NCBI RefSeq assembly: GCF_003473485.1
Contig: NC_053042.1
Span: 42,691,262-42,755,261, forward strand
DNA length: 64,000 bases
Origin: Medicago truncatula
Taxonomy: Eukaryota; Streptophyta; Magnoliopsida; Fabales; Fabaceae
Direction: 5' to 3'
Below the pieces are notes generated by a model, which searched no databases, was not told the origin of the DNA, and was given only the letters and a program-made list of their open reading frames with translations. Of the stretch, positions 10,072-21,080 are shown one piece after another. The position numbers and the translations under genes were made by a program. Each line of letters begins with the position of its first letter. Within the stretch, counting starts at the first letter, position 1.

Positions 10072-11700
10072 ATCCTGTAAACGAATTTGCGTAGGCCAAC
10101 AACCTCAACACATTCGTTAGACTAAACGAGCTCGCGTGAACTATGCCTTATAGTAGTCGTAAGGTAGCTCCCATTTGGAATGTGTATTGAGCTCATAACA
10201 AATGATAAACTATAGAAGTAGGCTCAATGTGAAACTTCCAACCTTACTTATCCAACATAACCAAATTAAAAGCAGTGAGATCTTTGATCCATATATCCCA
10301 TGATTCTTATAACCGACGGTTTTTCCCATGACAACCAGTGAATGTCACGATGATTGGACCGACCATGACCCCACTAGAAAGAATTCATCATTTTTTTCAA
10401 TAGTGTTAATAAGTGTACTAGTGAGAAGAAAAATACTCATGGGATACGATGAAATAGCTTGCATAACCGATTTGATCATGAACTCTTGACCTACTTTAGA
10501 AAGGCATTTTCTATTCCAAGAGTTGATTTTTTGCCAAACACGATCTTTTGTAAAAGCAAAAGTTGATGTCTTGTCTCAACCAATCATGGATGGTAAACCT
10601 AGATATTTGCCTGTACCAAGCTCCGCATGAACACCCAAAATTTTGATGATAGAATTATTTTAAGTGTTATTGACATTCCTGCTAAAATAGATTTATGACT
10701 TAGGAAGACTAATAGTTTGACCCGAGGCTGCTTCATGTGATGTTATAATGTTTTTCATGACTTGTGTTTGGCTCTCCTCCACTTATAAAATGAAGCAATC
10801 ATCTGCAAACATGAGAAAAGTCACTGAAGGGGCACCCTTAAAAATTGTCATACCTCGAATTTCTCTACGCTTTTTAGCGCACCGAATTAGTGAGGTGACC
10901 CTCTTTGCAGATAATGAAGATATAAGGGGAGACAAGAACCCATTGTTGCAATCCATGAACATGGATCACTAGACATGGCGCTTCGTTGTTAACGAGAATC
11001 GAGTAATCAACAGACTCCACACTCATAGTCATCCACTTAATTCACCTCGCTCTAAAATACATTTTACTCATCACCTCTAATATATACTCCCAATCCATCA
11101 TGTCATAAGCTTTACTAATGTCGATCTTTAGGGCCATACAATTGTCGCTACCTTTAATCTCTGTCTTCATGTAATGAATAACCTCAATAGCCACCATGGC
11201 GTTTTCAAGAATGGAGTGATCAGGGACAAAAGTTGATTGATTATCAGATATGCACTTTGAGAAACATCTTTCAATCTGTTAGCAAATACCTTAGAAATCA
11301 ACATATACATGACATTACAAAGTTCAATAGGGTGTTAGTTTCTCATTGTTGTCTGAATGTTAGCTTTGTGAATGAGAGCTATATTCGTTGTGTTTAGAGT
11401 TGCCGGAAATTGTCTCGTATCAAGCCAAACACAATATTCATTGAAAACATCATCACTACACAAATTCCAAAAATGTTGATAGAAATATGAGTTATACCCA
11501 TCAAGACTTGGGTATTTATTAGGATGCATTAAAAACATTGCTTGATGAAACTCTCATTCTTAATAAACATCATCTTATAAGAGTAATCGAATCATTTGCC
11601 TTCGCCAAGATCACATTTGATGACAATCATCAATGTTAACTCTTAATTTATTACAATGCTCTTTACTCCATACATTAATGTCTTGTAAATAGGACCAAAT
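10072..11700 (-). mobile_element. LINE (L1-type) relic, reverse-transcriptase part
   Basis: On the minus strand from about 11540 downward, a clear non-LTR RT signature appears: PSLDGYNSYFYQHFWNLC and FPATLNTTNIALIHKAN near 11530-11360, the catalytic FADD at about 10792-10812, then GKYLGLPSMIG and HWLSWEKP-like stretches typical of plant LINEs. Many stops and shifts show long decay, and the 5' end, with the endonuclease domain, is absent. The reading continues across the LTR insertion into 5056-3626, so the two pieces were one LINE before the gypsy element arrived. Confidence 0.85.
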
Positions 11701-12038
11701 TCTTTTTTTTTTTTTTTTTTCGGTAGATGACCAAATTCAGTATTTATTAACCAAATTATGAACATAATTAACCAATTTTTTTAAAGATAATTAACCACGT
11801 ATTATTAATTAAGTAATTGAATTTTATTTGTGTGTGAGAAAATAAAACAAGTATTTCAATTTTGTTCATTTTGAAGGATCATATCGAAGAGAAATGATAT
11901 CTGTACAACCACTTTCTCACAACTTTCTCTCTCATACTTACATTATCATCTTATTCTCCCTCTTTCTTTTATTTCTCTCTATTATTTTTGACCAATGAAA
12001 AGAGAGAGAAAATAAGTTATCACAAAAATTATCTCATA
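11701..12038. other. intergenic, low complexity
   Basis: A run of T at 11702-11719 is followed by AT-rich and CT-rich DNA. The stretch ttctcacaactttctctctc... with agagagagaaaataag near 11920-12020 is partly self-complementary and may be a MITE remnant cut by the array that starts at 12039. No gene. Confidence 0.4.
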
Positions 12039-12069
12039 CTAGACTTTCCACCCGTGCTGCCGCACGGGT
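12039..12069 (-). repeat. Helitron 3' end, copy A
   Basis: CTAG 12039-12042, spacer actttcc 12043-12049, perfect 8-bp stem 12050-12057 with 12062-12069, loop tgcc. It is the outer end of the array and is flanked by host DNA. Confidence 0.75.
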
Positions 12070-12699
12070 CATATACATTGTAGATATAGTAGACAAAAAC
12101 AAATCTCAATGCATATCAAAGAGAATGAAATATGTGGTCCCAAATATATGCAGATGTTGGAATTCGAACCTCAGACACCACGCTTATTCACCAAAAAAAT
12201 ATTAATTTTTATCAATCGTGTGTTACTTCATTCTTTTGTTAAAATTATATGTCAATATTATATTATTGGTATGTAACTTCATATTTTTCTTCTTTTTTTT
12301 GAAAAAATGTTACTTCATTCTTTTGTAAAAATTATATGTTAATGTTATATTATGTACCTAAAAATAGTTCATTCTTAACCTCAACATGTAAAATGTTTTA
12401 TTTAAATAATTTTCCTTTTATCGAATATTTGGCCTTTACCGTAAATGATACCCTTTAACTGTTTGTTGAAATGTTTCTTCCACCTGTTTATATAGATTGC
12501 AAAATTCAGGTGCATTTTGTGGTAAATATTTAACAAAGAGAGTTCAGTTCTAATTTGGATGAAAAGTGTAATATTAACAAAAAAAATGTTGTTATAATCT
12601 TTCAAAACCCTTTTATTCCAATAGGGCGATTTGTTTTGTTGAAGAAATAGGGCGATTTGTTTTGAAGAAATAGGGGAAATAAAGCGATGCCGATTTGCT

Positions 12700-14477
12700 T
12701 TGTTCATGAAAATAGGAGATTAGGTGTGAGCATTAGCGTTGTTCATGAAAATAGAAGATTAGGTGTGAGCATTAGGGTTAAAACGGTAAAATTATGCAAC
12801 AGGGTTTAGGTTAAAATTAGGGCTCATGAAAATATGAGATTAGGTGTGAGCATTAGGGTTGTTCATGAAAATATAAGATTAGGTGTGAGCATTAGGGTTA
12901 AAACGGTAAAATTATGCAACAGGGTTTAGGTTAAAATTAGGGCTCATGAAAATATGAGATTAGGTGTGAGCATTAGGGTTGTTCATGAAAATATAAGATT
13001 AGGTGTGAGCATTAGGGTTAAAACGGTAAAATTATGCAATAGGATTTAGGTTAAAATTAGGGCTTACGGGTTACCTTTAATATATAAGAAGATTAGGTGA
13101 GAGCAATAGGATTGTTCATGAAAATAGGAGATTAGGTGTGAACATTAGGGTTAAAACAGTAAAATTATGCAATAGGGTTTAGGTTAAAATTAGGGCTTAC
13201 TTGTTAACTTTAATATATAAGAAGATTAGGAGAGAGCATTAGGATTGTTCATGAAAATAGGAGATTAGGTGTGAACATTAGGGTTAAAACAGTAAAATTA
13301 TGCAATAGGGTTTAGGTTTAAATTAGGGCTTACATGTTAACTTTAATATATAAGAAGATTGTTCATGAAAATAGGAGATTAGGTGTGAACATTAGGGTTA
13401 AAACAATAAAATTATGCAATAGGATTTAGGTTAAAATTAGGGCTTACTTGTTAACTTTAATATATAAGAAGATTAGGAGAGAGCATTAGGATTGTTCATG
13501 AAAATAGGAGATTAGGTGTGAACATTAGGGTTAAAACAGTAAAATTATGCAATAGGGTTTAGGTTAAAATTAGGGCTTACTTGTTAACTTTAATATATAA
13601 GAAGATTAGGAGAGAGCATTAGGATTGTTCATGAAAATAGGAGATTAGGTGTGAACATTAGGGTTAAAACAGTAAAATTATGCAATAGGGTTTAGGTTTA
13701 AATTAGGGCTTACATGTTAACTTTAATATATAAGAAGATTGTTCATGAAAATATGAGATTATGTGTGAACATTAGGGTTAAAACAGTAAAATTATGCAAT
13801 AGGGTTTAGGTTAAAATTAGGGCTTACTTGTTAACTTTAATATATAAGAAGATTAGGAGAGAGCATTAGGATTGTTCATGAAAATAGGAGATTAGGTGTG
13901 AAAATTAGAGTTAAAACAGTAAAATTATGCAATAGGGTTTAGGTTAAAATTAGGGCTTACTTGTTAACTTTAATATATAATAAGAAGATTAGGAGAGAGC
14001 ATTAGGATTGTTCATGAAAATAGGAGATTAGGTGTGAACATTAGGGTTAAAACAGTAAAATTATGCAATAGGGTTTAGGTTTAAATTAGGGCTTACATGT
14101 TAACTTTAATATATAAGAAGATTGTTCATGAAAATAGGAGATTAGATGTGAACATTAGGGTTAAAACAGTAAAATTATGCAATAGGGTTTAGGTTAAAAT
14201 TAGGGCTTACATGTTAACTTTAATATATAAGAAGATTAGGAGAGAGCATTAGGATTGTTCATGAAAATAGGAGATTAGGTGTGAACATTAGGGTTAAAAC
14301 AGTAAAATTATGCAATAGGGTTTAGGTTTAAATTAGGGCTTACATGTTAACTTTAATATATAAGAAGATTGTTCATGAAAATAGGAGATTAGGTGTGAAC
14401 ATTAGGGTTAAAACAGTAAAATTATGCAATAGGGTTTAGGTTAAAATTAGGGCTTACATGTTAACTTTAATATATAA
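12700..14477. repeat. 133/114-bp minisatellite, block A
   Basis: About 15 copies of a unit beginning gttcatgaaaatagg and containing aacattagggttaaaac and gggtttaggttaaaat. Two unit lengths alternate, 133 bp and 114 bp; the short form lacks a 19-bp segment around aggagagagcattagg. The first copies, near the unique block, are more diverged (gtgagcattag, aaaacgg) than later ones, so the array has grown away from the hairpin end. Confidence 0.92.
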
Positions 14478-14508
14478 CTAGACTTTCCACCCGTGCTGCC
14501 GCACGGGT
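14478..14508 (-). repeat. Helitron 3' end, copy B (internal junction)
   Basis: Identical hairpin and CTAG, here joined directly to the minisatellite end of unit A (taatatataa|ctag). No host sequence lies between the units, so this is a unit-to-unit junction. Confidence 0.75.
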
Positions 14509-15139
14509 CATATACATTGTAGATATAATAGACAAAAACAAATCTCAATGCATATCAAAGAGAATGAAATATGTGGTCCCAAATATATGCAGATGTTGAA
14601 ATTCGAACCTCAGACACCACGCTTATTCACCAAAAAAATATTAATTTTTATCAATCGTGTGTTACTTCATTCTTTTGTTAAAATTATATGTCAATATTAT
14701 ATTATTGGTATGTTACTTCATATTTTTCTTTTTTTTTTTTGAAAAAATGTTACTTCATTCTTTTGTAAAAATTATATGTTAATGTTATATTATGTACCTA
14801 AAAATAGTTCATTCTTAACCTCAACATGTAAAATGTTTTATTTAAATAATTTTCCTTTTATCGAATATTTGGCTTTTACCGTAAATGATACCCTTTAACT
14901 GTTTGTTGAAATGTTTCTTCCACCTGTTTATATAGATTGCGAAATTCAGGTGCATTTTGTGTTAAATATTTAACAAAGAGAGTTCAGTTCTAATTTGGAT
15001 GAAAAGTGTAATATTAACAAAAAAAAATGTTGCTATAATCTTTCAAAACCCTTTTATTCCAATAGGGCGATTTGTTTTGTTGAAGAAATAGGGCGATTTG
15101 TTTTGAAGAAATAGGGGAAATAAAGCGATGCCGATTTGC

Positions 15140-18100
15140 TTTGTTCATGAAAATAGGAGATTAGGTGTGAGCATTAGCATTGTTCATGAAAATAGAAGAT
15201 TAGGTGTGAGCATTAGGGTTAAAACGGTAAAATTATGCAACAGGGTTTAGGTTAAAATTAGGGCTCATGAAAATATGAGATTAGGTAGCATTAGGGTTGT
15301 TCATGAAAATATAAGATTAGGTGTGAGCATTAGGGTTAAAACGGTAAAATTATGCAACAGGGTTTAGGTTAAAATTGGGGCTCATGAAAATATGAGATTA
15401 GGTGTGAGCATTAGGTTGTTCATGAAAATATAAGATTAGGTGAGAGCATTAGGGTTAAAACGGTAAAATTATGCAATAGGATTTAGGTTAAAATTAGGGC
15501 TTACGGGTTACCTTTAATATATAAGAAGATTAGGTGAGAGCAATAGGATTGTTCATGAAAATAGGAGATTAGGTGTGAACATTAGGGTTAAAACAGTAAA
15601 ATTATGCAATAGGGTTTAGGTTAAAATTAGGGCTTACTTGTTAACTTTAATATATAAGAAGATTAGGAGAGAGCATTAGGATTGTTCATGAAAATAGGAG
15701 ATTAGGTGTGAACATTAGGGTTAAAATAGTAAAATTATGCAATAGGGTTTAGGTTAAAATTAGGGCTTACATGTTAACTTTAATATATAAGAAGATTAGG
15801 AGAGAGCATTAGGATTGTTCATGAAAATAGGAGATTAGGTGTGAACATTAGGGTTAAAACAGTAAAATTATGCAATAGGGTTTAGGTTAAAAATAGGGCT
15901 TACTTGTTAACTTTAATATATAAGAAGATTAGGAGAGAGCATTAGGATTGTTCATGAAAATAGGAGATTAGGTGTGAACATTAGGGTTAAAACAGTAAAA
16001 TTATGCAATAGGGTTTAGGTTAAAATTAGGGCTTACTTGTTAACTTTAATATATAAGAAGATTAGGAGAGAGCATTAGGATTGTTCATGAAAATAGGAGA
16101 TTAGGTGTGAACATTAGGGTTAAAACAGTAAAATTATGCAATAGGGTTTAGGTTTAAATTAGTGATTACATGTTAACTTTAATATATAAGAATATTGTTC
16201 ATGAAAATAGTAGATTAGGTGTGAACATTAGGGTTAAAACAGTAAAATTATGCAACAGGGTTTAGGTTAAAATTAGGGCTTACTTGTTAACTTTAATATA
16301 TAAGAAGATTAGGAGAGAGCATTAGGATTGTTCATGAAAATAGGAGATTAGGTGTGAACATTAGGGTTAAAACAGTAAAATTATGCAATAGGGTTTAGGT
16401 TAAAATTAGGGCTTACTTGTTAACTTTAATATATAAGAATATTGTTCATGAAAATAGTAGATTAGGTGTGAACATTAGGGTTAAAACAGTAAAATTATGC
16501 AACAGGGTTTAGGTTAAAATTAGGGCTTACTTGTTAACTTTAATATATAAGAAGATTAGGAGAGAGCATTAGGATTGTTCATGAAAATAGGAGATTAGGT
16601 GTGAACATTAGGGTTAAAACAGTAAAATTATGCAATAGGGTTTAGGTTAAAATTAGGGCTTACTTGTTAACTTTAATATATAAGAATATTGTTCATGAAA
16701 ATAGTAGATTAGGTATGAACATTAGGGTTAAAACAGTAAAATTATGCAACAGGGTTTAGGTTAAAATTAGGGCTTACTTGTTAACTTTAATATATAAGAA
16801 GATTAGGAGAGAGCATTAAGATTGTTCATGAAAATAGGAGATTAGGTGTGAACATTAGGGTTAAAACAGTAAAATTATGCAATAGGGTTTAGGTTAAAAT
16901 TAGGGCTTACTTGTTAACTTTAATATATAAGAAGATTAGGAGAGAGCATTAGGATTGTTCATGAAAATAGGAGATTAGGTGTGAACATTAGGGTTAAAAC
17001 AGTAAAATTATGCAATAGGGTTTAGGTTTAAATTAGGGCTTACATGTTAACTTTAATATATAAGAAGATTGTTCATGAAAATAGGAGATTAGGTGTGAAC
17101 ATTAGGGTTAAAACAATAAAATTATGCAATAGGATTTAGGTTAAAATTAGGGCTTACTTGTTAACTTTAATATATAAGAAGATTAGGAGAGAGCATTAGG
17201 ATTGTTCATGAAAATAGGAGATTAGGTGTGAACATTAGGGTTAAAACAGTAAAATTATGCAATAGGGTTTAGGTTAAAATTAGGGCTTACTTGTTAACTT
17301 TAATATATAAGAAGATTAGGAGAGAGCATTAGGATTGTTCATGAAAATAGGAGATTAGGTGTGAACATTAGGGTTAAAACAGTAAAATTATGCAATAGGG
17401 TTTAGGTTTAAATTAGGGCTTACATGTTAACTTTAATATATAAGAAGATTGTTCATGAAAATATGAGATTATGTGTGAACATTAGGGTTAAAACAGTAAA
17501 ATTATGCAATAGGGTTTAGGTTAAAATTAGGGCTTACTTGTTAACTTTAATATATAAGAAGATTAGGAGAGAGCATTAGGATTGTTCATGAAAATAGGAG
17601 ATTAGGTGTGAAAATTAGAGTTAAAACAGTAAAATTATGCAATAGGGTTTAGGTTAAAATTACGGCTTACTTGTTAACTTTAATATATAATAAGAAGATT
17701 AGGAGAGAGCATTAGGATTGTTCATGAAAATAGGAGATTAGGTGTGAACATTAGGGTTAAAACAGTAAAATTATGCAATAGGGTTTAGGTTTAAATTAGG
17801 GCTTACATGTTAACTTTAATATATAAGAAGATTGTTCATGAAAATAGGAGATTAGATGTGAACATTAGGGTTAAAACAGTAAAATTATGCAATAGGGTTT
17901 AGGTTAAAATTAGGGCTTACATGTTAACTTTAATATATAAGAAGATTAGGAGAGAGCATTAGGATTGTTCATGAAAATAGGAGATTAGGTGTGAACATTA
18001 GGGTTAAAACAGTAAAATTATGCAATAGGGTTTAGGTTTAAATTAGGGCTTACATGTTAACTTTAATATATAAGAAGATTGTTCATGAAAATAGGAGATT

Positions 18101-18187
18101 AGGTGTGAACATTAGGGTTAAAACAGTAAAATTATGCAATAGGGTTTAGGTTAAAATTAGGGCTTACATGTTAACTTTAATATATAA
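15140..18187. repeat. 133/114-bp minisatellite, block B
   Basis: The same repeat with about 25 copies. Its first part matches block C and its last part, including rare variants such as gtgaaaattagagtt and taatatataataagaag, matches the end of block A, as expected from the 3710-bp duplication. Confidence 0.92.
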
Positions 18188-18218
18188 CTAGACTTTCCAC
18201 CCGTGCTGCCGCACGGGT
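18188..18218 (-). repeat. Helitron 3' end, copy C (internal junction)
   Basis: Same junction as at 14478, exactly 3710 bp further on. It is identical because it lies inside the tandem duplication. Confidence 0.75.
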
Positions 18219-18849
18219 CATATACATTGTAGATATAATAGACAAAAACAAATCTCAATGCATATCAAAGAGAATGAAATATGTGGTCCCAAATATATGC
18301 AGATGTTGAAATTCGAACCTCAGACACCACGCTTATTCACCAAAAAAATATTAATTTTTATCAATCGTGTGTTACTTCATTCTTTTGTTAAAATTATATG
18401 TCAATATTATATTATTGGTATGTTACTTCATATTTTTCTTTTTTTTTTTTGAAAAAATGTTACTTCATTCTTTTGTAAAAATTATATGTTAATGTTATAT
18501 TATGTACCTAAAAATAGTTCATTCTTAACCTCAACATGTAAAATGTTTTATTTAAATAATTTTCCTTTTATCGAATATTTGGCTTTTACCGTAAATGATA
18601 CCCTTTAACTGTTTGTTGAAATGTTTCTTCCACCTGTTTATATAGATTGCGAAATTCAGGTGCATTTTGTGTTAAATATTTAACAAAGAGAGTTCAGTTC
18701 TAATTTGGATGAAAAGTGTAATATTAACAAAAAAAAATGTTGCTATAATCTTTCAAAACCCTTTTATTCCAATAGGGCGATTTGTTTTGTTGAAGAAATA
18801 GGGCGATTTGTTTTGAAGAAATAGGGGAAATAAAGCGATGCCGATTTGC

Positions 18850-20896
18850 TTTGTTCATGAAAATAGGAGATTAGGTGTGAGCATTAGCATTGTTCATGAA
18901 AATAGAAGATTAGGTGTGAGCATTAGGGTTAAAACGGTAAAATTATGCAACAGGGTTTAGGTTAAAATTAGGGCTCATGAAAATATGAGATTAGGTAGCA
19001 TTAGGGTTGTTCATGAAAATATAAGATTAGGTGTGAGCATTAGGGTTAAAACGGTAAAATTATGCAACAGGGTTTAGGTTAAAATTGGGGCTCATGAAAA
19101 TATGAGATTAGGTGTGAGCATTAGGTTGTTCATGAAAATATAAGATTAGGTGAGAGCATTAGGGTTAAAACGGTAAAATTATGCAATAGGATTTAGGTTA
19201 AAATTAGGGCTTACGGGTTACCTTTAATATATAAGAAGATTAGGTGAGAGCAATAGGATTGTTCATGAAAATAGGAGATTAGGTGTGAACATTAGGGTTA
19301 AAACAGTAAAATTATGCAATAGGGTTTAGGTTAAAATTAGGGCTTACTTGTTAACTTTAATATATAAGAAGATTAGGAGAGAGCATTAGGATTGTTCATG
19401 AAAATAGGAGATTAGGTGTGAACATTAGGGTTAAAACAGTAAAATTATGCAATAGGGTTTAGGTTAAAATTAGGGCTTACATGTTAACTTTAATATATAA
19501 GAAGATTAGGAGAGAGCATTAGGATTGTTCATGAAAATAGGAGATTAGGTGTGAACATTAGGGTTAAAACAGTAAAATTATGCAATAGGGTTTAGGTTAA
19601 AATTAGGGCTTACTTGTTAACTTTAATATATAAGAAGATTAGGAGAGAGCATTAGGATTGTTCATGAAAATAGGAGATTAGGTGTGAACATTAGGGTTAA
19701 AACAGTAAAATTATGCAATAGGGTTTAGGTTAAAATTAGGGCTTACTTGTTAACTTTAATATATAAGAAGATTAGGAGAGAGCATTAGGATTGTTCATGA
19801 AAATAGGAGATTAGGTGTGAACATTAGGGTTAAAACAGTAAAATTATGCAATAGGGTTTAGGTTTAAATTAGTGATTACATGTTAACTTTAATATATAAG
19901 AATATTGTTCATGAAAATAGTAGATTAGGTGTGAACATTAGGGTTAAAACAGTAAAATTATGCAACAGGGTTTAGGTTAAAATTAGGGCTTACTTGTTAA
20001 CTTTAATATATAAGAAGATTAGGAGAGAGCATTAGGATTGTTCATGAAAATAGGAGATTAGGTGTGAACATTAGGGTTAAAACAGTAAAATTATGCAATA
20101 GGGTTTAGGTTAAAATTAGGGCTTACTTGTTAACTTTAATATATAAGAATATTGTTCATGAAAATAGTAGATTAGGTGTGAACATTAGGGTTAAAACAGT
20201 AAAATTATGCAACAGGGTTTAGGTTAAAATTAGGGCTTACTTGTTAACTTTAATATATAAGAAGATTAGGAGAGAGCATTAGGATTGTTCATGAAAATAG
20301 GAGATTAGGTGTGAACATTAGGGTTAAAACAGTAAAATTATGCAATAGGGTTTAGGTTAAAATTAGGGCTTACTTGTTAACTTTAATATATAAGAATATT
20401 GTTCATGAAAATAGTAGATTAGGTATGAACATTAGGGTTAAAACAGTAAAATTATGCAACAGGGTTTAGGTTAAAATTAGGGCTTACTTGTTAACTTTAA
20501 TATATAAGAAGATTAGGAGAGAGCATTAAGATTGTTCATGAAAATAGGAGATTAGGTGTGAACATTAGGGTTAAAACAGTAAAATTATGCAATAGGGTTT
20601 AGGTTAAAATTAGGGCTTACTTGTTAACTTTAATATATAAGAAGATAAGAAGATTAGGAGAGAGCATTAGGAATGTTCATGAAAATAGGAGATTAGGTGT
20701 GAACATTAGGGTTAAAACAGTAAAATTATGCAATAGGGTTTAGGTTAAAATTAGGGCTTACTTGTTAACTTTAATATATAAGAAGATAAGAAGATAGGAG
20801 ATTAGGTGTAAACATTAGGGTTAAAACAGTAAAATTATGCAATAGGGTTTAGGTTAAAATTAGGGCTTACTTGTTAACTTTAATATATAAGAAGAT
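18850..20896. repeat. 133/114-bp minisatellite, block C
   Basis: About 16 copies, following block B almost base for base until about 20645, then ending in three irregular units (gaagataagaagat) before unique DNA. It ends about 180 bp before the CLPP5 start codon. Confidence 0.92.
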
Positions 20897-21080
20897 GATT
20901 GTTCAAATAACACTACTCCATCGAAAAAGACTTCAAGATATTCCTAAAATGAAATTTGTTGTTTTGTAATAGTTTCCTTTGAACAAGTTTCGCATTAACA
21001 CTCCACTCACTTTCCTACAATATCGAAGATTAGAGATTATTACAGATAACTTCTTCTTCTTCTTCTTCCAACAAACAACA

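Larger units (their letters stand above)
13110..20645. repeat. recent 3710-bp tandem duplication
   Basis: Sequence at position i equals that at i+3710 from about 13110 to about 16935, with only a few single-base differences seen (for example gttaaaaatag at 15890 versus gttaaaattag at 19600). This is two copies of one 3.71-kb segment whose edges fall inside the minisatellite. Unequal exchange between minisatellite units would give exactly this. Confidence 0.88.
12039..20898 (-). mobile_element. Helitron-like non-autonomous array with internal minisatellite
   Basis: On the minus strand each of three units ends in an 8-bp perfect hairpin (acccgtgc/gcacgggt, 4-nt loop), then 7 nt, then CTAG, which matches the Helitron 3' end (hairpin then CTRR). 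The outermost CTAG is followed by T (plus strand a|ctag at 12038/12039), and at the right edge the minus strand reads a|tc at 20899/20898, the pair expected for insertion into AT with a 5' TC. There is no Rep/helicase coding, so it is non-autonomous. Internally it is made of a roughly 650-bp unique 3' block plus a variable minisatellite. Head-to-tail joining of units without host DNA between them is unusual. An alternative is a satellite that merely incorporated a Helitron end; the intact terminal pair argues against that. Confidence 0.65.

Noticed and set aside
14548-14742. 64-codon open frame, found identically at 18258-18452
   Set aside because: The identity comes from the tandem duplication of the Helitron 3' block. 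Composition is AT-driven, copy A lacks the same frame, and there is no protein-like pattern.
12700-20896. CRISPR-like or interstitial telomere array
   Set aside because: Units are contiguous 133/114-bp repeats without spacers, in a plant nucleus, so not CRISPR. The telomere-like strings are isolated within longer units and never form a tandem TTTAGGG run.
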